NCBI GenBank assembly: GCA_031769625.1
Contig: JAUIMM010000188.1
Location: forward strand, 5,620,001 to 5,684,000
DNA length: 64,000 nucleotides
Direction: 5' to 3'
From: Taudactylus pleione
Lineage: Eukaryota; Chordata; Amphibia; Anura; Myobatrachidae
Made by a program: the position numbers and the translations under genes. Below are positions 33,025 through 43,024 of the stretch, in pieces. The notes under the pieces were generated by a model, which worked only from the letters and a program-made list of their open reading frames with translations, was not told the DNA's origin and searched no databases. Within the stretch, counting starts at the first letter, position 1, and every line of letters starts with the position of its first letter.

Positions 33025-34146
33025 ATGCTCCCGGAAGCCGACCAACCTCAATCTCATCCCAGGCGTAGGCATCGTAGGCATGCAAGGCCCCAGATATTTC
33101 GAACACGTGTCACCCTTTTTGGAATGCCCGATGATGAGGTTTTAAGACGCTACCGTCTACCTCCCAAAATCATCATAGACACTCTCTCATTAATAGAAAG
33201 TGATCTTGAGCGGCAAATTGACAGTCCAACAGCAATACCACCACTGACGCAATTTATGGCGGTGTTACATTTCTGTGCCTCAGGATCGTTTCAAACAACG
33301 GTGGGAATAGTGGCGGGCATCTCCCAATCCTCCTTTTCCCGGATCCTGAGGGCAGTGATGGAGGCACTTTTCAAGCACCTCCATCATTTTATTCAAATGC
33401 CTTTGGATATGGGTGCCCTTAGTGTGGCCAAGGCCAATTTTTACCAAATAGCTGGCTTCCCACACATCATAGGGGTTGTGGATGGTACTCACATACCACT
33501 TCAGCCTCCAGCACGGCTGGAGGCAATATTTAGAAACAGGAAACACTATCACTCCCTGAATGTAATGGTGGTATGTGATGCCTCCCTCCAGATCCTGTCC
33601 CTGAATGCTAAGTTACCAGGAAGTGCACATGACTCCTTCGTCATCCGGCAATCAGGGATATGGCAGAAATTAACCAACCTACAAGCTGGTGATGCGTGGC
33701 TTCTGGGTAAGTGGAGACCTTTAGTACATAACAATGTTAAGCTTGATACACAGTGTTCCTGATGTTGTCTCTTATTTTTCACAGGAGACAGTGGATACCC
33801 TTGCATGTCCTGGCTGCTCACTCCTTATTTGGCTCCCACACCAGGCCCACAAAGTGAGTATAATTCCGCACTTACAGCCACCAGGCAAGTGGTGGAGCGC
33901 TGTATCGGCCTTTTAAAAGGCCGATTCAGATGCCTCCACCGCTCTGGTGGCGAGCTCATGTATTTGCCGGATATGGTGTCGAAAATTGTGGTCCTGTGTG
34001 GGATATTTCACAACATCGCCATAAGGAGTGGTGTCCCAATGCAGCCAGAGGATGCCTTACCTGAGGATGGCCCCCCCGAGGTTGGTCGGAGGTCAGTATG
34101 TGGGGGGGCCATACGCGATGATGTGGTGGCCAGATTTTTTAGGTAA
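33025..34146 (+). CDS. PIF/Harbinger DDE transposase (two coding exons, 347 aa)
   Basis: Catalyses excision and insertion of the element at 3-bp targets. Exons 33025-33706 and 33785-34146 join at GGGTAAGT / TTTTTCACAG and give 1,044 bp in frame. The first ATG after the acceptor at 32998 is chosen as start. An Arg-rich N-terminus (about 13-28) is followed by RRYRLP, an HTH-like stretch (about 74-114, LTQFMAVLHFCASGSFQTTV), and the HARBI1-type nuclease fold. Catalytic residues are D153 (GVVDGTHIPL), D229 (LLGDSGYP, formed exactly across the splice junction) and E265 (RQVVERCIGLLKGRFRCL). The C-terminal HNIAIRSG block is also typical. Length matches the family (about 340-400 aa). No stop or frameshift. 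AATAAA lies 350 bp downstream. It diverges from Myb-like gene 1 and converges on Myb-like gene 2. Confidence 0.93.
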
Positions 34147-34495
34147 GTTTGACCCAAACTACAGTGTTTATACCTAATGTGTTTGTGTTTGTTTGCGAAC
34201 ATCTAATTTATTTTTATTTTTTTCACCATCTTCTGTTTGTTCACATAATCTTTGCCACTCCAACGCTCACTACTTCCTGCTACCCTTACCAAACCTGGAT
34301 CTGGTGATTTTGTCCATATATTCTGGAACCCATATCGCAACGCCATGTTTGTGGAATCATGTTGGCATGGTCCTTCGTCAACCAGTTCTTGATTGTTTTT
34401 TTTAATTAAATATTTTATTTGTATGTGTTGTATTTGAGATTATCACTGTTTTTTTTTTTTGGGACTGACCACTTTGATTTCTCATTTATGTTGTG

Positions 34496-34501
34496 AATAA
34501 A
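34496..34501 (+). promoter_or_regulatory. poly(A) signal candidate, transposase
   Basis: AATAAA about 350 bp after the transposase stop, with a TG-rich stretch downstream. Confidence 0.5.
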
Positions 34502-34938
34502 TGTTTGGAGAGTGAAATGGTCTTCCTTTTTTTGGACGTTAACAGCAAGTGTAACCAGGTTAACACACCTTACATTTGACTAAGGGGTAATCCAGTACTG
34601 ACACCAGTTGATGTAAACTGAAATATGTTTGCAGGTTCCCAACCCACACCAAAAGGAAGCCTGTCCAAACCTTTGGATTTTGAAGATTGGCCTAAGCAGC
34701 TTGCACACCAACTAGGAACCTGTAAAATGGCGAAATATCTAATTGACACTACACCCAAAAAGGGAAATGACATTGTTACTGTTATGTGTTTCTTGTGGCT
34801 GTTTAACATACAAATACAAAATACAATCTAACTTTTAAAAAAGGGAAATCCTTGCAGGAACAGTCTACTTATGTCAGGGAAAACTATTTTTGTTTTTGAA
34901 AAAAAGAATGAGCCAGAACGTATATTAGAACTACAAAA

Positions 34939-34944
34939 TTTATT
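34939..34944 (-). promoter_or_regulatory. poly(A) signal candidate, Myb-like gene 2
   Basis: AATAAA on the minus strand, 27 bp after the stop codon. Confidence 0.5.
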
Positions 34945-34970
34945 TACAAAACGAAAATAAACAAAAAAAA

Positions 34971-36121
34971 CTACTGGCGAAGGATGCCAGACAGCCGGTC
35001 AAGGGCCACAAGAATGCCAATGACATGTTGGCGCATCTGGCCAACACAATCGTCTTGTCGACGCCTCTGTTCCTCTGTGGGTGAGAAAAGTGTGTGGATT
35101 AATAAAACAATAGGGAATCCACATTAAAAAAACAAAAACACAACGAAATCACTCCTAAACCGAAAAAAGAAAAACCAAAACAAAAAGGGGGTGCTGCCAA
35201 AAATACAAGGCCTATGTACAAATTCACACAGGTGTGATATGTGTATGTTGAAATCAGCAGGAAGAGGTAAAGGCAAACTGCTAAATCACCAAAAGTAAAC
35301 CAAACAAGCACGAATAAAGGCACGACACATGATTACATACAAACAGTTTGTGGTTAAAAAAAATGAGAAAGAAAAACATACCGGGAGCCAAAACGGGAGC
35401 TCTGGAAGTCCCTCCATGTTCCTCCTCGGAGGAGCCTTCATTCCCCAAAGAACGGGGAGGGGTAATGATGGACTCCGGGGAGGGGGTAATTGGCAGAGGG
35501 GTGGGTGGAGGAGAGGGGGAAGTGGGACGGAGGGGAAGGAGGCCCGACAGTTCCGGGAGAGGGTCTGGGAAGGCTGGGGAGGAGTGGGGTATAGGGGAAA
35601 TATTTGGGGTGGAGTGTTGGCTGGGGGTTGGGGATAGTGGCCGGGAACGCCGTCTGGCCGGACGGTGACGGCGTAGTCTTGGCTGTCCTCCTAAAATATG
35701 TCCAACAAATTGAGGTTAGTTTCTGGGCAAATCCGGGGCCCAAATAAAAAAAAAAAAACCAGCAACAAAAAACATGCAAAAAGGAGTAGAATGAAAAAAA
35801 CAGAAATAGAGGGAAAACAAGCACACGCAGTTTGCCCCACAAACACAAACATGAAAACCACAATACATAACACTTACTTTCAAGGATCTGCATGCGAAAG
35901 CATGCCAGCAAGCGGGGCGTTCGCCGTTGCAGGTCTGACCACCTGCGCTCCAGCTGCCCGATGTTGCGGCGTGAACCCAACGACCGCAGGCGGGACCGTG
36001 CCTCCGCATACGCGGAGCGCTTCTGCCGGTTGGTGATGGGTGGAGGCTGGCTGGTGATCCGCCTATCCATCACCTCCGTAAGCACCAGCAGCTCGCGCCT
36101 GGTGAATGCGGAGGCTCTCAT
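34971..36121 (-). CDS. Harbinger Myb/SANT-like protein 2 (three exons, 218 aa)
   Basis: A second, distinct DNA-binding-type gene in the same transposon. Exons on the minus strand: 36121-35878, 35690-35382, 35074-34971; donors GTAAGT and GTATGT, acceptors TATTTTAG and CACCCACAG; total 657 bp, in frame to TAG. Residues 1-80 resemble a Myb/SANT-like fold (AFTRRELLVLTEVMDRR, then LERRW61SDLQRRTPRLL). Residues about 86-180 are basic, then Pro/Ser-rich. The last 34 residues form a predicted amphipathic helix (QMRQHVIGILVALDRLSGIL), perhaps for oligomerisation. Upstream in-frame ATGs at 36133 and 36151 could extend it by 4 or 10 residues. It shares little visible identity with Myb-like protein 1 outside the F-T-R-x-E start of the domain. 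Function unknown; by context it may bind the right end of the element. Confidence 0.78.
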
Positions 36122-37014
36122 GATGGCAATGGAGTTTTTCATACAAAACATTTTTGATAAAGTGTGCCAAAAATTTCTGATTGGCTAATGTATTTTGGAA
36201 ATTAACAGGAGCAATTTTATTGGTTAGTGTATGAGTCATGTGTTCAACAGGGCCAGAAATCTCTGGAGAGTTATGATAGGCTTGATGCAGTGACATGCGT
36301 TTGCAAATTTAAATAAAGAAATGAACCCTGGAAAATATGCGGGGATCCACAGCAATAGAACAATTGTTTAATTGTGGTTCACATGTTTTTTGAACAATAA
36401 AAGCGAATGTTCCATCCGTACGTATTCTGCGGGTAAACACAAACACGGACAAGAGTAAAGTTTCTTGCATTGTGTTGATACGATTGAGGGAGGTAGGCAG
36501 AATAAAGGAGCAGGTAATCGACATCTGACAAGGCCACTTCCAGTTTCACTTGTGCGTGCGTTCCCTTCAAGCCATTTCGGGGATGTACGCTCGCTATTTC
36601 GCACGCTCGTTAGTTAGAGGAGGGGTCGCCTGAGTTTAGGGAGGAATTTTAGATGCGAACGAAAATACGAGCGAGCCATTGAATTTAAATAATTTTGTAC
36701 GTACGCCTAACGTACGTGCGCCCGCTTGCGAGTGGGTCTGAATGAGGGCCATTGACAGTCCTGGTTTTAGTGATATCCATGTTACAGCACAGGTGGTTAA
36801 ATCAAAATAAATGAGGTACTAATTGAGTCACCTGTGCTCAAGTGTGGCTATCCTTAAAACATGGACCGTTAGTGTGCCTTGAGGACCGTGGTTGGGAACC
36901 CCTGTTCTAGAAGGTGCTAGTTAGATGTTAAGTAGAATCTGATTGGTTGCTATTGGCAACATCTCTTTTAAAACTCACTTCTAAAAACTCTCACTTTAGG
37001 AAATTTACCCCTAA

Positions 37015-37511
37015 ATTTTCAGAACTTGGCAAGAACTGATGTCAACTACAAATGGCATTAGCCCGCTGATCCCCACTTCTCCCTATAGGAATGAGATCCT
37101 CCTCCAGCCCTCGCAGTGCGCAGGCATGATCTAAGTGCAGCAGCCCCAGAGCAGGGTGATTTTCCTCAGTATGACATCATGATGTCACATGTTCGTGGGG
37201 GGTGGGGTCACCGAGACCAGTAAGAAGAGCTATAGAATGCATCAGGCGGCTTTACAGTACAGGCTGCAGTTTGCTTGTCCTTTGAATGCTCCATGTGGCT
37301 CTGCTGCAGCTCCACTGGCAGAAGGGTGCTGTACCAAGCACCCTGCAAACCAAAATGCAGGTACCGTGGGGCAGCGATGGTGCCAAGTCAGTGCCCTGTA
37401 CCCTGGGTGGCAGCACTACATGCAAACCCCTAGTTATTATGCCCTGATGTGCTGTAACACTGCTGGGACCAAGCTTGGCAATGTAAACATTTGCTGCCAG
37501 AATTAGTGGTG
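37015..37511. other. no recognisable feature
   Basis: Unrecognised spacer between the nested cluster and C3. Confidence 0.4.
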
Positions 37512-37514
37512 TTA

Positions 37515-38017
37515 GGCCCTCATTCAGACCAGCTCGCCAGCGCTATGCACTCGCAAGCAGGTCAATGGTGGGGCACTGCGTATGCGCCACGCGTGCCGTG
37601 CGCAAGCCCCGGAGCGAGTGAGAAATTCACTCACTCCGGGGCTCGCTACAAACGGGGCGACTGTCAATGTTGATCGACAGCTTGCCTCGTTTTGTAGGCG
37701 GGAAGGGGGGGTGGCTGGCCAAACGGAAGCGTTCCTGAAGGAACGCCTGCCGTTTGTGGGCGGCCCTACTGACATCACTCATGAGAGCAGGAAGCTCACT
37801 GGGGCTTGCGGAAGACGAGATCCTACCACAAGGGTCTCGTCGCAAGCCCGATGGTCGCGATGGTCGCGACAATTGTGACCATCACCTGGCCGCTCGCAAA
37901 AGCTGTGGGTGGTCACCCACAGTTTAGCGAGCGGCCAAGAGGCCGGCTAAAAAAAAAAGCAGCCACCCTCTTTCAGAGTGAGCGCTCGCTTTTTGCGAGC
38001 GGCTCTGAATGAGGTCC
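37515..38017. mobile_element. multi-hairpin Harbinger MITE, family C, copy 3
   Basis: Left end GGCCCTCATTCAGACCAGCT, right end GCGGCTCTGAATGAGGTCC; perfect TTA duplication (37512-37514, 38018-38020). The left terminus is the same as that of the autonomous element at 29676 over its first 14 bases. Hairpins in order: GCCCCGGAGCGAGTGA pair, CAAACGGGGCGACTGTCAA pair, AAACGGAAGCGTTCC/GGAACGCCTGCCGTTTG, ACATCACTCATG (degraded), GCTTGCGGAAGACGAGATC pair, GATGGTCGCGATGG pair, and GGCCGCTCGC..GTGGGT pair. Confidence 0.9.
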
Positions 38018-38099
38018 TTAGTGCGAGAGTGCGCAAATACAGAGGCTTTATGGAAGCAGTGTCAGAGGGGAGGCAAAATGCTGAATAGACCAGTTCTGT

Positions 38100-38580
38100 G
38101 GGCCTGATACAGCAAGGAACGCAGTTGCTAATGTGTACACTATCAGTTGATTGTTACGTACTGCGCATGCCTCGCAGTGCGCGCGAACTCGCCATTGCGA
38201 ACGCACGGACGTCACGCAGGCCGTTAGCAGATTGATTGACAGGCAGAGAGCGTTTTGGGGTGGTAACGTGGTGGTGGTCGGGGAAACGCCTGTGCGTTTG
38301 AACGCCGTTGAATGGGTGTGCATAAATTAGCCTGAGCTTTCCACATGACCTGGAAAGTTAGCAATTTGTGAGTAAGGTCTGACCTGCTGTGGGTTCAATA
38401 TCCTTCGATGTGTCTGATGTTTGGCCCGGTTTGGGCGGTGTTATGAATGTGGGCGTAGGCAGAGGACGTGTGTATGTTATCCGTGCGACGGCATTGCGAA
38501 TGCAGGATTTGCATATATTCACCTAAAACCTGCCTACAGAATTACAAGTTAGCAACTGCGATCAGAGCTGAATCAGGCCC
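38100..38580. mobile_element. Harbinger-type MITE, family D, copy 2
   Basis: GGGCCTGATACAGCAAGGAA at the left, GCGATCAGAGCTGAATCAGG with a final CCC at the right. Perfect TGT duplication (38097-38099, 38581-38583). Body matches the other family D copies (GATTGATTGACAGGCAG, TGTGCGTTTGAACGCCGTTG, GAGTAAGGTCTGACC). Confidence 0.9.
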
Positions 38581-38835
38581 TGTAAGTAAAACACAATGGC
38601 AAACCCATAGAGTACAAAACATATAAAGCAAAAATTACAGGCAAATTATAAACTAGAAAATAAACACTAAATAAATAAACACAATAAAAAAACACATAAG
38701 CAAAGAGCCAATCACAATATAAAATAATGAAAAAGGAGTTTTATAGGTTTATGTAATAAATGGGGGTTTGATACTAAAACCCCCCCGATTTTCTGCCTTT
38801 TTTTTTTTTATAAAGGCAATACGTGGTTATTAGAA
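38581..38835. other. no recognisable feature
   Basis: A-rich spacer; nothing recognised. Confidence 0.35.
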
Positions 38836-39054
38836 GGGTCGGCATAGTGGTTAGCTCATGGGACTGACGTCTTGGGTTCAATTCCCACTAAAGTGCTTTT
38901 TGCGTCGAGTTTGCACGTTCTCCCCATGTTTGCATGGGTTTTCTCCAGGTGCTCTGGTTTCTTCCCACAATCCAAAAACATACTGGTAGGTTAATTGGAT
39001 TCTGACCAAAAATGAACCCCAGCGTGAATACGTGTCCATGTGGTAGGGAATATA

Positions 39055-39589
39055 GGGCATGATTCATTACGGATCGAGACTGCGATTGCAGTAGCGATTA
39101 CGCACGCAGTTTCACTGCGATAATATGATAGTCCATTGCGATCGCTATGCCATCGCAGCACAACATAAGGATGCCCACTTTACCTTACACACATCCGTAA
39201 TACTTAGCAAGACTGCGAAACCATTGGTAACATCGAGTACCATCACAGCCTCACGCACACTTGCACAAGCTCTGACCTTACTCAGAAATTGCTAACTTCA
39301 GTGCACGCTATGAGTGCTCAGACTGCGTAGGACATCGCAGTGAATAAATTATGCACGCCCATGCAACAGCGTTCAAACGAGCTGGCACGCCTGCGTTTTT
39401 CCGACCACCACCTCGTCACCACCCCCAAAAGGCACTTCCTGTCAATCGCTCTGCGATGGGTCTGCGTAGTTACTGCGATCACAGTCGCCGGTTTGCGCAC
39501 GTGCACTGCGATGCATACGCGCGCGTTGCACGCGACAATCGGCCGGTTGCGTGAATATTAGCAGTTGCCATCCTTAATAAATCAGGCCC
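39055..39589. mobile_element. Harbinger-type MITE, family D, copy 3, inside the SINE
   Basis: Left GGGCATGATTCATTACGGAT, right ATCCTTAATAAATCAGGCCC; perfect ATA duplication (39052-39054, 39590-39592). Reverse orientation to copy 1, which it matches along its length. Confidence 0.92.
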
Positions 39590-39667
39590 ATAGACTGTAA
39601 CGTGCACCGGGGCAGGGACTGATGATGATGAGGAAATACTCTCTGTAAAGCCCTGTGTAATATGTGT

Positions 39668-39862
39668 GCGCCATAGTCGCAGACTTTCTGCGAAGGGGGC
39701 AGCCAGGTAGGCACGGCGGTGTGGCATGGTGCGGCACAGATGGGCATGATGACGCAACTGTGTCACCGTCCGGACCGACCACTTTTCCGGGAGACGTAAA
39801 GGCTTCTCTGGGTGGGTGAGATTCGGGAGCATCCCTTCCGTTCCAGGAGTGTATTCAAGTAT
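39668..39862. mobile_element. family F-like insertion inside the SINE
   Basis: Bounded by CGCCATAG and AGTATGGCG; TGTG is found on both outer sides. Contains GGGGGCAGCCAGGTAGGCAC, like GGGACAGCCAGGTCGGCAC in family F copy 1, and TTTTCCGGGAGACG. The SINE tail continues directly after it. Confidence 0.55.
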
Positions 39863-39890
39863 GGCGTGTGCTATATAAATAACTGGTAAT

Positions 39891-40778
39891 ACATTGATAA
39901 TAAATACACATTAAGGAGCATTGTACCCAGGGGACAGATATTTCTCAAGTACACTGACACTTTTAGCCAACATATCTAGACAGCTTTGTGGCGTATAAAT
40001 GTCGTCTGTCCACCACAAAATAAGCCATATACTTCCCTACCCAGCATTAGCCAACATTCCTTCAGGTTGTTTGACAGCCAAAGTGCAATGAGGAGCAGTA
40101 ACACAATTCCGGTCCAACAATAAACAAACCAGACTACAAGGATTATGACAAAGATTGCGTAAACCTGATAGCAGCGGCAGCCTCGTCAGTTAGTTCCGGT
40201 CTGACACAAACATTTTATCTTATCTTGACGATCTAAGATAGCAACTAGAGTATATTCTTTCGTTTTAGCTGGAATTTATTAAATCCATTTTTTATCATCT
40301 TTTAGCATTGTCTTATAATCACTATGATTATATTTATTGTATTCTATTCATACAAAACGTATGCATCAAACTTTTGTCCTCAGGATCAGTCCTCTTGTTA
40401 GAAATTCTTACTGTGACCGTCTTTGACAATAAGGATATATAGTTACACTTTTCCTTCTGTGTCTCCTATCACATAACAGTAGGAGTCATGTTCTGTGTTA
40501 TGTATTAATCCGTACTTCACTCCTGGCTTTCATCACCTGACACTTTTACAAAATACCATTTAACTTAATTTCTTACATTTTAATTAGAATTGTTTTACAT
40601 GGTGATTTATTATATCCCTTTATATTATTCTCAGCAGATCCTTGCTAGATTAGAATATTCCAAATATAATCATTTCCGTTTCAGTGATGGTCAATCTGAA
40701 TACACTTCAGGGGCCCCTCTAACCTTTAAAAGGGCCACACATTACCCAGATTCTCTGTAATAAGTTAAAACAATACAT
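39891..40778. other. no recognisable feature
   Basis: AT-rich sequence without a recognisable gene or repeat. Confidence 0.45.
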
Positions 40779-40781
40779 TTA

Positions 40782-41576
40782 GGGCTCTATTTACTACAAT
40801 CCGCATTTTGAATGCAGATTGTAGTGTGATATTATCGACTGAATTCGCAATGCAAATTCAGCCAATATCACAGGGATTTACTAAAAATCCCTTGCAGGGA
40901 CAGAGCTTGCGAATCCACTCCGCACACACCTATCACAGTATTTTTGCAAAAAATACAGTGACAAGTGCCCACGCATGCGCAGACCGGCCGCCGCCGCTAA
41001 GCCCCACCCCCAGTGCCAAGCACCGCCCCTGTGACCCCCCCTCCCTTAATTACACTTACCTCCGGTGATTGGTGCTCTGGTGATGTCCTCCGTGGCTCCG
41101 ATCAGCTGACATCCCATCCTGCACTGGGACCCGGTCAGGTGACGACCGGGCCCCAGTGCAGGATGGGAGACCAGCTGACTGGAGGGAGGACATCACAGGA
41201 GCCCCGATCTCCAGTCCCTGGTAATATTTTTTTTTTTTTAGCAGTGTATCAGCGTGTGGTCTGTTTAGACCACACAGCTAATCACTGGGGCCGGCTCCGG
41301 GCTCTGCTCTGCACGTTAGAGCAGAGCAGGAGTCTGGTAACCGGGGGAAGCACAGGGCTTTCCCTGGTATTTTTTCACAATTTATTTTTAGTAACTTTGG
41401 CCAGATCACAGTTCCCATTATAATTATTACTAAAAATATGTGATAATTAGGGCTTGGAGTAGAAGTTTACGAATTCTACTCCAAATGCCCTTTAGTGACT
41501 TTAGGTGATACTAAAATAATGTGAAAAGGTTGTGAAAACAGCCTTTTAGTAAAAATAATGTTAATAAATGGAGCCC
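40782..41576. mobile_element. MITE, family K (GGGCTCTATTTACTA ends)
   Basis: Left GGGCTCTATTTACTACAATC, right TTAATAAATGGAGCCC; perfect TTA duplication (40779-40781, 41577-41579), so Harbinger-like. The interior holds hairpins, the clearest being CAGCTGACATCCCATCCTGC with its complement (41103-41178). Confidence 0.8.
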
Positions 41577-41738
41577 TTAATCATGCTCTCTGTATAAGAT
41601 GTAAAATGTGCAGAGAGATTTAGATTTGAGAGGGGTGTGTCCAAAATGACATCTAAATTGCAGTGTAAACATAAAGCTGTGCAGCATGTGTGGGCTACAT
41701 GCAAAAAGCAGCCAGAATTGACAGTACCCTGCATCAGG

Positions 41739-42065
41739 GTTGCCTATCCTCTCGATATTGGGTGCAGCTCCCAGCCCCCCAGAAAAGCAGGCAAACCTCC
41801 CGGCGGCCGCCAATCCCCCCGCCCCCCCAGCGATTAACTACTAAACCCCCGCAGCTGTGTCATTTTGGCCCCACCCCCTGCTTCACAATGCCTGTATTAT
41901 CGTCATTGTGTAGCGGGTGGAGGGGCCAAAATGAGGCGATCGTGTGACCCCACAAACAACAGTCATCAACCTGACCACACCCTCTTTTGCCAGCCACGCC
42001 CCCCCTGCCCTGCCGATCTGGCTGCTCCCTCCCGGAAAGAGCAGCCAGAAAGTCGGCCACTATGC
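41739..42065. mobile_element. MITE, family F, copy 3
   Basis: GGTTGCCTATCCTCTCGATA, CAGCTCCCAGCCCCCCAGAA and CTCCCTCCCGGAAAGAGCAG match 54157-54520 in order. Central hairpin: TCATTTTGGCCCCACCCCCT and its complement around CAATG..CATTG. Confidence 0.65.
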
Positions 42066-42179
42066 CCTGCATGCAAAAATAATACATGTAGTTGCACCAC
42101 TTGCTTGTTCCAGATGTAAAGTAACTTGTTCTTTATTAGCTTTGCTCTATTCAGAACCAGTGTATGTACTGTATATTTG

Positions 42180-42740
42180 TCACTAGATTGCTATCTGTAT
42201 AATACTGTCTATCAGTGACTAGAATGCTCTCTGTAGAGCATATCAGTCACTAGAAAACTTTCTATATTGCATACCTAGTCATTAGAATGCTCTCTGTATA
42301 ATACTGTCCATCATTGACTAGAATGTTCTCTGTGGAGCACATCAGTCACTAGAATGTTCTCTGCAGAGCACATCAGTCACTAGAATGTTCTCTATATTGC
42401 TTATCAGTCACTAGAATGCTCTCTGTATAGTACTGTCTATCAGTGACTAGAATGCTCTCTGTAGAGCACATCAATCACTAGAATGCTCTCTATATTGCAT
42501 ATCAGTCTCTAGAATCCATTCTATTGTATATTGGTCACTAAAATGCTCTCTGTTTAATATATCAGTCACTAAAATGCTCTCTGCATTGCATATTAGTTTC
42601 TATTATATATCAGTCACTAGAATGCTCTCTGCATTGCATATTAGTCTCTATTATATATCAGTCACTAGAATGCTCTCTGAGTTGCATATTAGTCTCTAGA
42701 ATACACTATTATATATTAGACACTAGAGTGCTCTCCGTGT
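42180..42740. repeat. diverged tandem repeat (satellite patch)
   Basis: The phrase TCAGTCACTAGAATGCTCTC recurs about twelve times at roughly 30-60 bp, alternating with TGTATAATACTGTC, TGTAGAGCACA and TATATTGCATA variants. Higher-order structure is irregular, suggesting an old array. Confidence 0.85.
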
Positions 42741-43024
42741 GGCATCTTCTACAATAAACCAACAGTCATCATCATCAACTTGCCCGCATCATGATATACT
42801 CAAGCATATGACACTCTTTAACAGTACCTTTATGCAGCAGACATATTTAATATAGAATGCTGAGTTGTATGTATCTTAAAACATAATGCAACTCAGAATA
42901 AGCACATTGTTGCATCAAATCTGATGCATTTTACATCTGCTCTTTTTATGTAAAATGCGTCAAACTCTAAAGGCTACATTTATGAAGCTGCAGATTTTTG
43001 TAAGTCCAATGTGCTTTATACTGT
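42741..43024. other. no recognisable feature
   Basis: Unrecognised spacer. Confidence 0.35.

Larger units (their letters stand above)
29676..36750. mobile_element. complete autonomous PIF/Harbinger transposon, three genes
   Basis: Terminal repeats GGCCCTCATTCAGAGCCACT and, inverted, GGCCCTCATTCAGACCCACT; 3-bp duplication ATT (29673-29675 and 36751-36753). Order inside: about 1 kb of left subterminal DNA, Myb-like gene 1 (-), divergent promoter region, transposase (+), Myb-like gene 2 (-), right subterminal DNA. The left 260 bp share modules (GTGATTGACAG, AAAAACGCAGGCGTGGC, GGGGCGTACATACATTAGC) with the family A, B and D MITEs. All three reading frames appear open and spliceable, so this copy is young or under constraint; activity cannot be judged from one copy. 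Confidence 0.93.
29642..36904. mobile_element. hAT MITE split by the Harbinger transposon
   Basis: Left arm 29642-29675 starts CAGTGATTCCCAACCTCGG; right arm 36754-36904 ends GTGGTTGGGAACCCCTG. Flanks TTCTAGCA (29634-29641) and TTCTAGAA (36905-36912) agree at 7 of 8 bases. Arms CCTCAAGGCACA and TGTGCCTTGAGG also pair. Without the insert it is about 185 bp. Confidence 0.9.
29546..37011. mobile_element. outer MITE (family H) split by nested insertions
   Basis: Left arm 29546-29641 begins GGGGTAAATTTACTAAAG; right arm 36905-37011 ends TTTAGGAAATTTACCCC. TAA flanks both ends (29543-29545 and 37012-37014). Inner arms CATAGCAACCAATCAGATTT and AATCTGATTGGTTGCTATTG pair. Without the inserts it would be about 200 bp. 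The hAT element at 29642-36904 sits in its middle. Confidence 0.88.
38836..39890 (+). mobile_element. tRNA-derived SINE split by two insertions
   Basis: Head 38836-39054 has a tRNA-like A box (TAGTGGTTAGCTCATGGG) and B box (GGTTCAATTCC), then the conserved body TTTGCACGTTCTCCCCATG, CTCCAGGTGCTCTGGTTTC, CAATCCAAAAACATACTGG. It resumes after 39592 with TAGACTGTAACGTGCACCGG and GGCAGGGACTGATGATGATG, and finishes at 39863-39890 with TGTGCTATATAAATAACTGG. Insertions: a family D MITE (39055-39589) and a family F-like piece (39668-39863). Non-coding; pol III transcription was presumably lost. Confidence 0.85.

Noticed and set aside
35329..35668. Gly-rich plus-strand open frames
   Set aside because: They are the complement of the Pro/Ser-rich exon of Myb-like gene 2, which has consistent splice sites and frame.
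42180..42740. CRISPR-like array of repeats and spacers
   Set aside because: Repeats are imperfect and irregularly spaced, spacers are themselves related, and the genomic context is vertebrate.
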